From NCBI GenBank assembly GCA_029931535.1, contig JAQPZY010001244.1, positions 1,226,501 to 1,290,500 of the forward strand: a stretch of DNA of 64,000 nt, given 5' to 3'. This stretch comes from Margaritifera margaritifera (lineage: Eukaryota; Mollusca; Bivalvia; Unionida; Margaritiferidae). The notes under the pieces are model-generated. The model had not been told where the DNA came from. It searched no databases and saw only the letters and a program-made list of their open reading frames with translations. Position numbers and translations under genes: made by a program. Below, one piece after another: positions 9,707 through 24,649 of the stretch (position 1 is the first letter of the stretch; each line of letters starts with the position of its first letter).

Positions 9707-11854
9707 CACCACATAATTTTTTCATTTTGTTTGGAAAGATATTGGACAGTTTCTAGTGAGAACTATTAATTGTGGTTATGAACTTGGGGAATTATATTCC
9801 GCACAGAAAGAAGAGTAATTATATGTATAACCAAAAGTGATGAACCTAAGCAGTATATTTCAAACTGGAGACCTATTTCACTTCCAAATGTATCGTACGA
9901 AATTGCTTCTGCGTGTATTGCAAGCAGGGTTAAAACTGTGCTACCCACAGTCATATATAAGGAACATAGAGGGTTTCTAAAAAGGATGATACATTGGAGA
10001 TAACATAAGAAACTTATATGACTTAATGTTTTACACCAAAAAGCACAATATACCTGGACTACTCCATTTTAACCGACTTTGAAAAGGCATTTGACTTAGT
10101 TGCATGGTCATTTATTGATAAAGTTATGAATTGTTTCAATTTTGAAGAACCAGTAATAAATTGGATAACACGTTTCTATCGGAACATCAAATTCTGTGTA
10201 ATTATTAATGGTCAAGTCTCCGATGGTTTGGTATCGAAAGAGGGTATAGACAGTGGGAGCCTCTCTCCCCATACATTTTTATCCTGTGTGCAGAGATTTG
10301 AGCCCATATGATAAGAAACAATAAAGATATTAGGGGAATAAATATAGGTAATATGACATACGTTCTTTCTCATTATGTTGATGATATGTCACTTTTTACT
10401 CTTGATGGTTTAGAGAAATCTCTGATGTCTGCTTTACATCTTTTATATCGATATTCCAAGTTTTCTGACCTTAGTATGAATATTGAAACAACAAATGGTG
10501 GTTTGGATCGGAAGTAGAACTGATAGTAATATGAAATATTGTTCAGAATATAAACTTGACTGGGGATATACTGAGTTTTTTGTCTTAGGTGTTAAGTTTT
10601 CAACTAACTTGGGGGGAAAATACATCTCTTAATTACTCATCTAAAATTCGAGAAATTAAGAACCTGTAAATTCAGTGGAATAAAAGGTTTTTAATTCCAT
10701 TTGGAAAGATAGCAGTAATAAAAAGTTTAGCTATCTCCAGATTTAATCATCTCTTATTGTCATTACCAAATATATTTACACGGCTTCTTAGTGAACTAAA
10801 TACACTCTTTCACAAGTCTTTATAGCATTGGTCAAAGGACAGAATTAAACGAAATATTGCTGTGAAGGATTATCATGAGGGGGGATTAAATATGATTAAT
10901 ATATTTAATTCATTAATGCTTGGAAACTTACATGGCTTTGAAGAATGTTGTCCGAGGATTCTAAATGGAAAAGTCTGTTACAGTTTTCAGTATCAAATAT
11001 TGATAATATCTTTTTATTTTGGATAGATTTTATTAACTCAGTAAAAAAGGATCTGAATTCTTTTTGGATAGAGTTTTCTGAAGCATTTTTAGAACTAACA
11101 TGATCAATCAAAATGGTCACAGCCGAGCAATTTTTAGAAACACAGATATGGTTTAATCCTTATATTACAATATATGGAAAAAGTGTGTATTATAAACCAT
11201 GATTTCAGAAAAGCATTCGATTTGTGAATGATTTTGTTAATGAGGATGGTTACTGGATAATATTTGATAATTTTAAAACTAATTTTTCTTTTCACATTAA
11301 TTTCATAGATTTTCAAAGCATACTTACAGCTATAAAGTCATACAAAAGTAAATTCAGAATCAATAATAGCTCTAATTTACAACAACCTTCTATAAATACT
11401 GCTGTGTATACTATTATTAAAAACGAAAAAGTTATTAAAAATAAAAAGGATGTAGAGATGTATATGAAAAATCGATTGGAAATAATGAAATACCAACTTC
11501 TAAAAGAAAGTGGAATTTTGAATTTGGTGAGTTAGAAGAAAAAGACTGGCAGTCATGTTTCGTACTACCTATATAAAACTTCGAAATGTCCAAACCTTAG
11601 ATGTTTGCAGCTTAAAATCTTAAACAGACTTTTGGCTACGAATGCATTTCTCAAAAGAATCAACATTATAACATTATTCCAAACGAGTTCCGTTCTTTCT
11701 GTATGTTGCGTGCAGAGACAATATTTCATATTTTTGGGGAATGCCACGTAACAAAGAATTTTTTAAATGACACCTTACAATGGATAAAAAGTAAGTGTTG
11801 TCACACACATAATTTGGAATAAAAAAAAATAGATATTATCTTCTTGGAATTGGA

Positions 11855-12382
11855 GACAACATTCAGACTGATGATGTAGACAACATTCAGACTGATGATG
11901 TAGACAACATTCAGACTGATGATGTAGACAACATTCAGACTGATGATGGAGACAACATTCAGACTGATGATAGAGACAACATTCAGACTGATGATGGAGA
12001 CAACATTCAGACTGATGATGTAGACAATATTCAGACTGATGATAGAGACAACATTCAGACTGATGATAGAGACAACATTCAGACTGATGATGGAGACAAC
12101 ATTCAGACTGATGATGTAGACAACATTCAGACTGATGATGTAGACAACATTCAGACTGATGATAGAGACAACATTCAGACTGATGATGTAGACAACATTC
12201 AGACTGATGATGGAGACAACATTCAGACTGATGATGTAGACAATATTCAGACTGATGATGGAGACAACATTCAGACTGATGATGTAGACAACATTCAGAC
12301 TGATGATGGAGACAACATTCAGACTGATGATGGAGACAACATTCAGACTGATGATGGAGACAACATTCAGACTGATGATGTA
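11855..12382 (+). repeat. Coding-frame minisatellite, 24-bp unit x 22, inside LINE ORF2
   Basis: Twenty-two exact-length units of 24 bp encode Asp-Asn-Ile-Gln-Thr-Asp-Asp-X in the LINE frame. X is Val in 10 units, Gly in 8 and Arg in 4, by my count. Two units (8 and 17) carry a synonymous AAT for AAC. The preceding codons read YYLLGIG and the following INIIILYPKQYY, both in the same frame, and LINE-like sequence resumes beyond the adjoining (AT)n tract. The unit therefore seems to have arisen by duplicating a piece of the ORF2 itself. Confidence 0.93.
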
Positions 12383-12410
12383 ATTAACATAATAATCCTA
12401 TACCCAAAAC

Positions 12411-12415
<5 letters not shown>

Positions 12416-12494
<79 letters not shown>
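12416..12494. repeat. (AT)n microsatellite
   Basis: About 39 AT dinucleotides directly after the 24-bp array and still within the LINE ORF2 region. Confidence 0.97.
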
Positions 12495-12498
<4 letters not shown>

Positions 12499-12652
12499 AA
12501 AAAGATTTAATAGATACAGGCCAATTCTGTCTCAGTTCGAAAAGATTGCTTCTTTTAATTTCAATGTGGAAGAATATAGTGCTTATAGAAATTGTAAATG
12601 GGAAAAGTTTGACAAAAGATGGTCATTGTGCAAACAGCTAATAGAGTCATAG

Positions 12653-13829
12653 ATAGTTAACTACCCGCTGTTCAGATCTTTGAATTCCCCGTTTGTTTCC
12701 AGAATTTGCACATTGGCAAGCCAACATATGCTTTCTAATGTAGATTACCCAACAGAAAATATGGCATCTGATACATATTCTTAAGAATACTTTGGTGGTG
12801 TATTTTGTCAAGGAATATATATGCCTACTTAGATATTTGTTCTGTTGAAATTCCAATATTTTCGATATATATTAGTATGCTAACTTTAAAATCATGTATA
12901 TAAATAATATATCCAGTTCTTTCCTATTTTTCTTTCTTTCCTTAGCTATTATCTTTCATTTAACAGTGACACAAAATAATTGTTTAGAATTGCCTACGTT
13001 GCTTGTCTTAACGAAAAGTGGTTGCAATACTGTTACAATATTTAATGTATCACATGTATGTGTCATATTCTTCATGTCAACAAAACTTTTGGGGGAAAAA
13101 AAAGAGTGACTGGCGTACTTTGCCAAAGCAATTATAATTGCTTGATATATCTAACTAAAATATGTTTGAAAACTCTAATTTGCTTAAGTCTCGCCTAATT
13201 TCCACAAATCTGTTTTGAGGCAACCCCACCCAACCCAATAAACCATATAAAAGTGTCTGATGTATTTGCGCAGACACCATAAAATCCATGACTGCATTAA
13301 GGATGTCCAAGGAGCAGATAAGATCAATTTATTTCAAGGAGATTATTGTTATTTACATTTTAGATCATGCGTTATGTTTTAAACTGCTGTTTTTCACGAT
13401 TTCCCACTCCCACCCTCGAACCACCACCACAACCCCCAATTAGTGATGCACATGACGATACTAATATATTCTTGTTGTGTACATTGTCTTCTTTACATTG
13501 TGAGTGTTGGGTACACCATTCTTCTATTGTAGTCTAAATGTCTCTTGCTAAAACAAAAAGGAGAGAGAGAGAGAGAGTCCAGTACACCATTTTCTTATTA
13601 TGTTAAGAGTATCTTTGTATGAAGGTGAGAAAGACAGATCAAGAAGGAAGTACTCTTCTACTTCAAGACACACAAACAGTCCTCCAATAAACGTTCTTTC
13701 ACACTTTATCAAAACGGAACCTTTTTCAGAAGTTATTGCAATCATTTTGATCAAACTTTGCCATACGCATTTTGTGTTTGTTTGGGTTTTTGTTTCCTTA
13801 AGATACACGAGAAAATGGTTATCGCTGAA
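12653..13829. other. LINE 3' flank and intergenic DNA
   Basis: Presumably the LINE 3' untranslated region followed by unique sequence. A short (GA)n tract lies at about 13559-13577. No gene seen. Confidence 0.4.
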
Positions 13830-14804
13830 ATGGGTAGTCTATTTAAACATACTGGAACAGCATTATGCATGGGTAGTCTATTTAAACATACTGGAACAGC
13901 ATTATGCATGGGTAGTCTATTTAAACATACTGGAACAGCATTATGCATGGGTAGTCTATTTAAACATACTGGAACAGCATTATGCATGGGTAGTCTATTT
14001 AAACATACTGGAACAGCATTATGCACGAGTAGTCTATTTAAAAATACTGGAACAGCATTATGCATGGGTAGTCTATTTAAACATACTGGAACAGCATTAT
14101 GCATGGGTAGTCTATTTAAACATACTGGAACAGCATTATACATGGGTAGTCTAATTAAACATACTGGAACAGCATTATGCATGGGTAGTCTATTTAAACA
14201 TACTAGAAAAGCATTATGCATGAGTAGTCTATTTAAACATACTGGAACAGCATTATGCATGGGTAGTCTATTTAAACATACTGGAACAGCATTATGCATG
14301 GGTAGTCTATTTAAACATACTGGAACAGCATTATGCATGGGTAGTCTATTTAAACATACTGGAACAGCATTATGCATGGGTAGTCTATTTAAACATACTG
14401 GAACAGCATTATGCACGAGTAGTCTATTTAAAAATACTAGAACAGCATTATGCATGGGTAGTCTATTTAAACATACTGGAACAGCATTATGCATGGGTAG
14501 TCTATTTAAACATACTGGAACAGCATTATGCATGGGTAGTCTATTTAAACATGCTGGAACAGCATTATGCATGAGTAGTCTAATTAAACATACTGGAACA
14601 GCATTATGCATGGGTAGTCTAATTAAACATACTGGAACAGCATTATGCATGGGTAGTCTAATTAAACATACTGGAACAGCATTATGCATGGGTAGTCTAT
14701 TTAAACATACTGGAACAGCATTATGTATGGGTAGTCTATTTAAACATACTGGAACAGCATTATGCATGAGTAGTCTAATTAAACATACTGGAACAGCATT
14801 ATGC
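13830..14804 (+). repeat. Minisatellite, 39-bp unit x 25, with higher-order structure
   Basis: Twenty-five units of exactly 39 bp. Common variants are ATGAGT for ATGGGT at the start and AATTAAAC for ATTTAAAC. Two units (6th at 14025, 16th at 14415) share the linked changes ACGAGT plus AAAAATACT, ten units apart. The units before and after each also match, so a block of roughly 8-10 units looks duplicated (about 390 bp). Because 39 is a multiple of three, two plus frames and one minus frame stay open for 180-370 codons. These are by-products; no domain or gene structure supports translation. Confidence 0.95.
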
Positions 14805-15434
14805 ATAGACAACGAGGGTTCTGAAAGAGTTCAACCAAAAGAAGAAACTAATAGAGCTTTATACGGAGCTTAAAGACAGAACTCGGATAAAGAAAATAAG
14901 CTGTGTCATTTTCCCCCTGACGGTAGAGGTGAACAGACCTCAGAATAGGCACATGATTTATCATTTATGTTCTTGTATTGTTTTGATAGCCAGGCCTGGT
15001 CTCTTTCCTGTACAGCCACAACCATTCGGTTTTAATCCTGTCTTAAAAGAGCTAGTGTCGCATGCAGAGGTGATAAGGCGGAAAGCAGAGATTAGGATTT
15101 ATTAACCCAAATGTTGACAGGTACAGAGTACATAAGCACATCTGATACATTTGCTCCATTCTAAACTAACAAGAGAATAATACTATCGGTTGACCCCATA
15201 CAACTGTGGTTAGGCTCCACACTTCCACCCATATCACTTTGAAAATCTATCCACTTTGTGATAGGCTGTCAGGGATGTCATATAGTACTCAAGTCTCTAA
15301 TTTTCAGCATTAAAAACACAGGGTTGTACTATTAATACACAAAGAAAGCGGCCATGTTATATAACTATTCAGACGCCAATTACAACATTCAAACGTTAAT
15401 ACATTTTTACGTGCGTTTCATTCTTTGAACAGCT
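14805..15434. other. Intergenic, no gene seen
   Basis: Unique-looking sequence with no recognisable reading frame. Confidence 0.4.

Positions 15435-17828
<2,394 letters not shown>

Positions 17829-17916
<88 letters not shown>
17829..17916. repeat. (AT)n microsatellite
   Basis: About 44 AT dinucleotides, uninterrupted. Confidence 0.97.
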
Positions 17917-17922
<6 letters not shown>

Positions 17923-20040
17923 TGTTTTGCAAGAAATTCTAATTTTTATTCATACCATAACTATAAAATCTATTCTTATTCTTTGACAAGATGATATGCT
18001 TGTCCCGGATGAAATATTATTAACGAATTCATGAATCAAAACAAGCTTAAAGGCAATAGAAAATAACTTTACATAAGAAGCATTTTCTTTTTGCTGAATC
18101 CTCAGTCGTGTAAATCTTGCTTTCATACAAGATAACTAGTGCATAAGTCATTCATGTACAACATCACAGACATAGTACATGTGAGGTACTTATTAACCTA
18201 CGAATGTACTGTAGTAATTAACCTACCCGTCTCCTTTTGTATCCATCCCGCCATGTGCTAGAATACCTGCCAGAATAATTCATGGGTTCAACCTCCATCG
18301 TTGCATGTAAGTCCTATATGGCACCCAAGCCTTGCTTTCGTGTTAGTAACAGCTTGGCATGACGCCTGCGTTATCCAAGGAAACAAATCATGCATTACTT
18401 TTAATGATGCAGTTTTACTGGATACACTTACGCCAACAAGATGAGGGCAACGCCCTTAATCTCAAAACGTTTCTATTAGAGACTCGGTGTAAAGTGAAAA
18501 ATGTCTTTAATATCTGTGTTGACATCTCTCTCTCTCTCTCTCTCTCTCAACGTTTCTTAGAGATATGCTCGTGACAATAAACACAAATGATGTTTACAAA
18601 CTGACTAATATAATTTGAGAAAACTGATAAATATTAATAAATATTGAATTAAATGAGTACAAAAGAAACCTGTCAAAATATTATAAGGACACGTGATTTA
18701 AAAATGGCGATTATGGCATTATTACAATCAGCATATTACCTTTGTTATATGAAGGAACTGGATGGGTATTGTCCGTTGTTCTAGAAGAAGCGTAGCCTAA
18801 CCAAATAAAATACGAGAATACTAGCCTTTTTTATATGATTACAAATTTTTAACATATTTTAATGCGAAGAACTTTCCATTCTGACTATATTATGCCTACA
18901 ATTAAACTGAGAAATAACTTCTGATGTTTCAGTCTATTTTCAAGGTTGAATATATGGCATGTTCAAATAGCGTAATGAAGATGAAACCTCCTGGATGTCT
19001 TCTCTTGTCTGACGGTGGATAAAAAATTATACAAATAATATTTATCATACCCCCCACTTCTAGTTACCTAAAAATCTTTATGACACTTTTTGTATTTGAT
19101 GAGCGATTTTTTTTTTTTTTTTACATATTACTGTATTTCCTCTTGTATATCATTTTGATATGCTGGCAGAATAGGCTCTAGGTTTTTGGTTCTTCATAAG
19201 AATTCAAGTGAATTTTGTAGACCATAATCTGTGGGAGCATGTATTCTACAAACTTATTGAGCACATTAAATAAAGCTCAAACTCCCAGTTCAAAATTTTG
19301 GGCAGCATGTTGCTGTAGTTCGCATAATTAAAAAATAATAGAAATGTCAGGATTTTATTATTTTAGGTTACTCAATTACTATACCCGATTTCGATGACAC
19401 ATATGCATACATAATCAGATTGGTGGAGAAAGAGGGAAGACGGTAAATATAGTGAGTGCTGGAACCGTAGTGAACATTATTGTTGTATATCTTTTTCATT
19501 TAGCGTGGGGGAAATAAATAAATGAATACATAGAGAAATTGTAATTCTAGACCTCACTATATTTATCTGCTCCAGTGCACATATAAACTACTATCAGGCT
19601 ATTTAAATCGTACTACTATAATAAATGGAGATTATAAAATGCTACATTTGTTGCACTGAAAAATCACCAAATTTGATTGTTTTTAAGCGAATGAGCACTT
19701 GAGTAGCTGCAGAGCTGAGTGCAACGAACACTAAATGTCGTCTGCTACTATACAGGCAAAGGCTCATAATTTATTTCTAATGTGTTAGATAACGAGGTCG
19801 CTTGGTCTAGGTGCATAGAGTGCAATTAAAAATCGAAAGGATTGCGGATTGGTTCTTGACAGAAACAAATTGTTTTCCTGTATAAGTGAGAACCACCTCA
19901 TTGTATATAAGACTACTACGTAATTCAAAGCAGATCTAATACACTGCGCGATAAAAATAAATACAAACTTCGCAATTAAGAACGCTTTAAAATGTGTGTA
20001 CAGCATGCCAATGAAAAGACACGTGACAAAGTTTATATGT
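17917..20040. other. Intergenic, no gene seen
   Basis: Contains a short (TC)n tract (18526-18548) and a poly(T) run near 19110. A 13-base inverted pair (TAAATATAGTGAG near 19443 and its complement near 19553) is visible. The left edge of the Polinton-like block may lie here, but I could not locate a terminal repeat. Confidence 0.35.
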
Positions 20041-20297
20041 GAACACACGAAGCACCCTGGGAAGTCAGAAAGATTCTAGGGAGACGCTGGTCTAGAGTGG
20101 AGATGATGTGTGAGAGCAGGTGACACGATGACAAAATAAGAAAAAGGTAGGCTGATACAAGTGAGCTAAACTTGTGACGTGAACTCAAAGAAGTTCCCTG
20201 GGAAGTCAGAAAGACTCCAGAGAGGGGCTGGTCTCATGTAGAACTTATGCACAGAGAGCCGCGTGACACACTATCAATACACATAAGAAAAGACAGA
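20041..20297 (+). repeat. Degenerate tandem dimer, about 140-bp period
   Basis: Two diverged copies start near 20041 and 20181. They share CCCTGGGAAGTCAGAAAGA, then CTGGTCT, then GTGACAC and an AAGAAAA run in the same order. The dimer lies just upstream of the Polinton-like polymerase remnant. Whether it belongs to that element is unknown. Confidence 0.7.
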
Positions 20298-20839
20298 AGA
20301 GATTTCACAATTCACGCAGCACAAGTCTCATCACAACGTGCAGATACAAGATCTGCTGCAAAAAGCTTGTGATAGATATCTAATATTACATTGCATCTAG
20401 TTATGCAAAATAGCTAAATATATATTGAAATATTTCTAGTTAATAAATCAAAATGAAAACCTCGATAGTTGAAGCACCAATACCAAAACAAGTGAGACAA
20501 AATTACAACCCCATTTCATACTTGTTCCAAACAGAACCAAATCAAGGAGTCTGAATAGACAGAATTTTTAAACAGAATCCCAATGAATAGTCTTCGAGAT
20601 TCATTTAAATGAAATGTAAAGAAGTATAGATTTTACGGTGGCAGCAATCACAAATTGTATGAATTTTATTAAATTGAACCATATTTGAAGATGGTCATCA
20701 GTAGAAAAATCTGACAATTTGTGTATGTAAAAGATTAATTAGAATTAATGATCAAACTTATAAAAGAAGGAGAAAAAATTGAGAACATATATTTGTACCA
20801 TACAACCAGACCATTTAACATAATGAACAAAGGTAAAAA

Positions 20840-23210
20840 CGGATAATGTCACTGAACTTTGAAGATAATGTCGACATTTTGCATACCAAATTTGGGCAGG
20901 AAATAAGCGAAAGGACAAGATGGATGTTTGAAAGGGTTGAATAATTAACATTGCACATAGACAGGTATTAACCGCGCAAAGGAAACTCGAATACGGATTT
21001 GCCTTAAAGTATTAGAAACAAAAAACTCATAAAAGTTAAGAATAAAGATGATAAATATTACTTTTATGCTCGCGAATCTGTTTTAAACACACTTAGTGGT
21101 GACGTAGCTGGGCCATCAAAACAGAATTTAAATGGATATAGGCAATGGTTTGATAAATGTTCGGTAAAAGTAGAGGACATAAGGAAATTTGAAAATTAAT
21201 TTAATATATACGTAAATGTATATGAAATATTGGAAGTGGGAAACAGCAGTACGACGAAGCTTGCACAAAAGATGCAACTAAGAGAAACTACATCAAACCG
21301 GTTAAAAATAACTGAAATAGAAAACGAAGACATGTTGACATTTTAATCACATGGTGATCATAAAGACTACAAAGATTGATGGTATCACTGTTTGAATAAA
21401 GATATTTCAAGATGAACATCATCACATTTAAAAAGACGTCGAGGACAGAACATATATGTAATAATACTTTAATGTTTCCTACCACCAGCTAAATTATCAG
21501 AACACTAAAGATTATGTAACATTGTAGATAATTCGAGATGTATAATGCCTGAAGAAGGTTCAGTTGTAGAAGTAAAAAAATATCAACATCAATTAAAAAT
21601 TCCATATGTTATTTATTTGACTTTGAAAGTATCGTTGTACTACAGGCAGAAACTTATGATCGTGTCATGCAACAAAATGAAATATTCGAAAGAATCAAAA
21701 CAGCCAAACAGATTTCATCTGGGTTCTGTCTGTATTTAAATTAATCAACAATAGATATAAACCAATAGTTTACAGAGGAACAGGCGGTATCGAAGTATAA
21801 TACGCTGTATTGAGTAAAATCGCAAAACTAGCGTATGAAAAATAATGACCAAAAGTGCAAAAGCTATGGTGTTCGCAGATGAAAATGAATAACTTTTCAA
21901 CTTAATAAATACATGCCATATCTGCGAGAAAACAAATATCAGATCAAAAGATACATGACACGATCACTTAACAGGCAAGTATATAGGTCGTGCACATAGC
22001 GAATGTAATTTGAATTAAACAAATCTAAAATGATACCGTTATTCATTCACAAACTTGTCCGGTTATGACAGTCATCTGTTTATTAAAATATTGGTTAAAA
22101 AGGATACAGGTGAAGAAGTAAAAATGGTACCAAACGGATACGGGTAATATATTCCACACTGTAAGGATTTAAAACTTGATATGTTAATGAAGGAAGGGAA
22201 AGAAATAACAATTAAAGGACAAGAAGTTTTATTAATTAGCTTAAGATTCATGGGATAATCTAGAGAACAGCTGGCTAAAGATTTAAGTGACGAAAATGTA
22301 GTGAAAGGCTGAACAATTTTAAAAACATGAAATGCCAATATGTGAGGAAATACATTTACTCATATGAATACTTGGATATCTTTGAAGGATGTGAAGAAAC
22401 AGTTATAAAAGCCAAAGAAAAGTTTATTTCAGTTTGAACGATTAAGACATATCAAATGACGATTACCAGTATATTCAAGATGTCATCGAACAATTTAGCC
22501 TTAAAACATCATGTGACCAATTATGCCTATTATCTAGAAAAATATACATTGATGCTATCTGACATTTTTGAGGAATTTATAAATGTCTGTATAAAATATT
22601 GCAAAACTATGCATTATCATTATTACGGTGCCCCAGAACTTGCACACGATGCAGGTTTAAAGATATCGAGTGTAGAATTGGAACTTAGGATAGACTATGA
22701 TATGTTCCTGATGATGAAGAATACATACCGTAAAAACAAAAAACAAAACAAAACAACAAAAAAACAAAAAAAAATTAAAAAAATAAAGAAAATAATGTAG
22801 ATGGACAACTGATGAACAAATTTAATGGATGGCGGATCCAGTGCAAGCAAGACAAGCGCAAGTCTGTTGGAAATACGAGAGGACCACAAAATTAGTTGTA
22901 TCTTAGAAGAAGATTTAGAGAGTATATTACACTTGCATAACCATTTCAAAAACTATCCATTAGTTCCAGAGAAATTAATTCCCAATGAAAATGATTTTTC
23001 AGAGTTACAGAAGAAGAAGAGAGTTGATTACAAAATTACAAAACTAAAAGTACCAAAAATTGTTTTGTACATTGTAAAACAAATAGGAATATGTTATACA
23101 CAACGAAAATCTAACGCTTTATATACAGTTAAGTTTAAAACTGAAAAAAGAAACACACATATTTGTTTTGTTTGACCAACAATCATGGTTAAAATCCATT
23201 CGACATTTAT
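20840..23210 (+). pseudogene. Protein-primed family-B DNA polymerase (Polinton/adintovirus type), broken
   Basis: Reading across frames, the N-terminal region shows NKDDKYYFYA (about 21045) and NLNGYRQWFDKCSVKVEDIR. The 3'-5' exonuclease follows: Exo I DFESIV (about 21617), a Cys/His segment with CHIC and HDHLTGKYIGRAHSECN (about 21912-22015), and Exo II LSGYDSHLF (about 22052-22078). The Exo III region is LSDIFEEFINVCIKY (about 22558), where the expected Asp just before TLML reads Tyr. The motif-A part of the palm is missing and an A-rich tract (about 22730-22798) sits there. Sequence homologous to the palm resumes with DEQI and WKYE, then CILEEDLE and NYPLVPEKLIPNENDF, and stops near DQQSWLK (23200). 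Motifs B and C are absent. The polymerase would copy a linear genome from a protein primer. This copy is inactive. Confidence 0.78.
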
Positions 23211-24649
23211 ATTGCCACAGTCACCAATCAGAAACAAAGTATTGTATTGGTTCTATAGCGCACAGTAACCTGGAACTCTTACCACTTGTTATATTTATCC
23301 CCAGTCTAACAAGCCTCTTTCCATCGTGCGTCTTGCGTAACAGAAATGTTTGACTGATGATAACAATGTACTGGAAAAGGTTTATGTATTCAGTCTCTGT
23401 CAGATTTTTTTGCAAGAATTGTTTTGGCATAATTAGTCCATTCACACATTATCATATTATAAGGTTCCATGACTAAAACTTTGATGAAATTTATTTGATT
23501 GTTTTGAATATTTACCCGACAACCAGACACGAAATAAATATACACTTTTTTTTGCAAACATTTCTGTGTTTTTGCCTATCAAATACATACTTTGTGGCTT
23601 CTGTAAACTGTTTTATCGACTGAAAAACCCAAGGATAAGCCATGTTTGACAGATCTTTTATATTTATTGCTAAGTTTTTAAAAAAAAAAAATCCGGATCA
23701 CATTCTCTATTCTTGTATAGTATCAATACACACTTTAAATTCATTCTATGAGAATGAAGTGTGAGACTCGTTAAAGTTGTACTGGTTGCTATGTCGACAA
23801 TTCTCTGTTTAATGATGTAGTTATTAAAGAAAGCAATTCATCCGTGTCTGTGATTTCCATAACTTATTGCGGAATTCTGTTTTTATTTTTATTTTTTCTT
23901 CTGCTGACATGAATATGTTTTTGTTGCTCTGAAATTTTGTTATAATCTGCTTGATCCCTATTATAACCCAGTATTTCCACTTTTTCTCAAAATCTATAAG
24001 GGTATCAATGTTCTAATATAACAATAGCTGGTCTAATAGGTGCACCTAATTAAACAAGACATTTGGAATTGTTCACACATTAACTAAAAGTTTGGTATTC
24101 TTTGTCTCTATATCTAAATTGTCAAATGGTTTGATAAGTCCATATTCTAACACAGCCAAGTTATACTTAATACAGGTGTATACACATAGCATTATGTACT
24201 GTTCTGCATTTGGAACTGACCTGCCATAAGAACATGCTACCTTATTCATGAACTGGGCATGCAATGCAGACAGTACCTAGGTTGTGTCAAAGGCAAACTT
24301 ACTCTAAGCGTACATTGTGGAACGTTCATTTTCTTCTTATTTGTAGTGAATTCTCATTGTATTTCAGTACATTGATTGTCTGCGCACAAATACAAAAAGT
24401 GCACTGCTATACATGAGATTGTCATGTAAACCTGTTTTCATATTTGTATGTTCCAATTATCCCTATCTTCATTTGAAATAATTTCTGCAATAAATCCAGC
24501 AATGCACATGCAGCATGAACTCATATACCATACCGACCATGGCACAAAGCAATGTGGATGTTAATAGCGTGTCATAACTGACTATTCAGAGAAGTAATCT
24601 TAATATACGTATACACAGGGGTACAGTTAGCTAATGTAAATATAGATCG
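23211..24649. other. Unassigned sequence in Polinton-like block
   Basis: Directly follows the truncated polymerase. A minus-strand open stretch at 24264-24073 (MHAQFMNKVACSYGRSV...) may be part of a broken gene, but no family is recognisable. Otherwise AT-rich, with poly(T/A) runs. Confidence 0.3.

Larger units (their letters stand above)
3420..12652 (+). mobile_element. LINE (non-LTR retrotransposon) split by LTR element
   Basis: One LINE ORF2 copy can be followed in two pieces: about 3420-3513 and 9707-12652. The left piece ends in codons reading RPRSDGLT. The right piece resumes with F-F-H-F-V-W-K-D-I-G. In related LINEs these two stretches are adjacent (SDGLT, then EFYxxFW). Everything between is the minus-strand LTR element. 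The right piece contains the RT palm and a C-terminal domain ending at a TAG at 12650-12652. No endonuclease domain was found. The reading resembles L1/Tx1-like ORF2 proteins, but the clade is uncertain. It is dead: many stops and frameshifts, plus two internal repeat expansions. Confidence 0.75.
9715..12652 (+). pseudogene. LINE ORF2: RT palm and C-terminal domain
   Basis: Starting right after the LTR element, the translation reads WKDIGQFLVRTINCGYELG, then NWRPISLPNVSYEIASA in a shifted frame. Next comes DFEKAFDLVAWSFIDKVMN (about 10075-10130, RT motif A with the first catalytic Asp) and HYVDDMSLF (about 10372, the YxDD box). Beyond 10900 the thumb and connection are stop-ridden. A C-terminal segment with LQLKILNRLLATNAFL (about 11605) precedes a Cys/His stretch ending near 11800. 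The frame then runs through the 24-bp repeat array and an (AT)n tract. It finishes with FNRYRPILSQFEKIASFNFN and KWEKFDKRWSLCKQLIES, stopping at 12652. It is non-functional. Confidence 0.75.

Noticed and set aside
11855..12382. CRISPR-like array
   Set aside because: Units are contiguous with no spacers and lie in a eukaryotic LINE frame.
13758..14873. 371-codon plus-strand frame and 353-codon minus-strand frame
   Set aside because: Both are translations of the 39-bp minisatellite, whose period is a multiple of three and has no stop in three of six frames. No domain, flanking exon or start context supports a gene.
22456..22800. 114-codon frame as a separate gene
   Set aside because: Its first part is the Exo III region of the decayed polymerase, and its Lys/Asn-rich tail is an A-rich tract.
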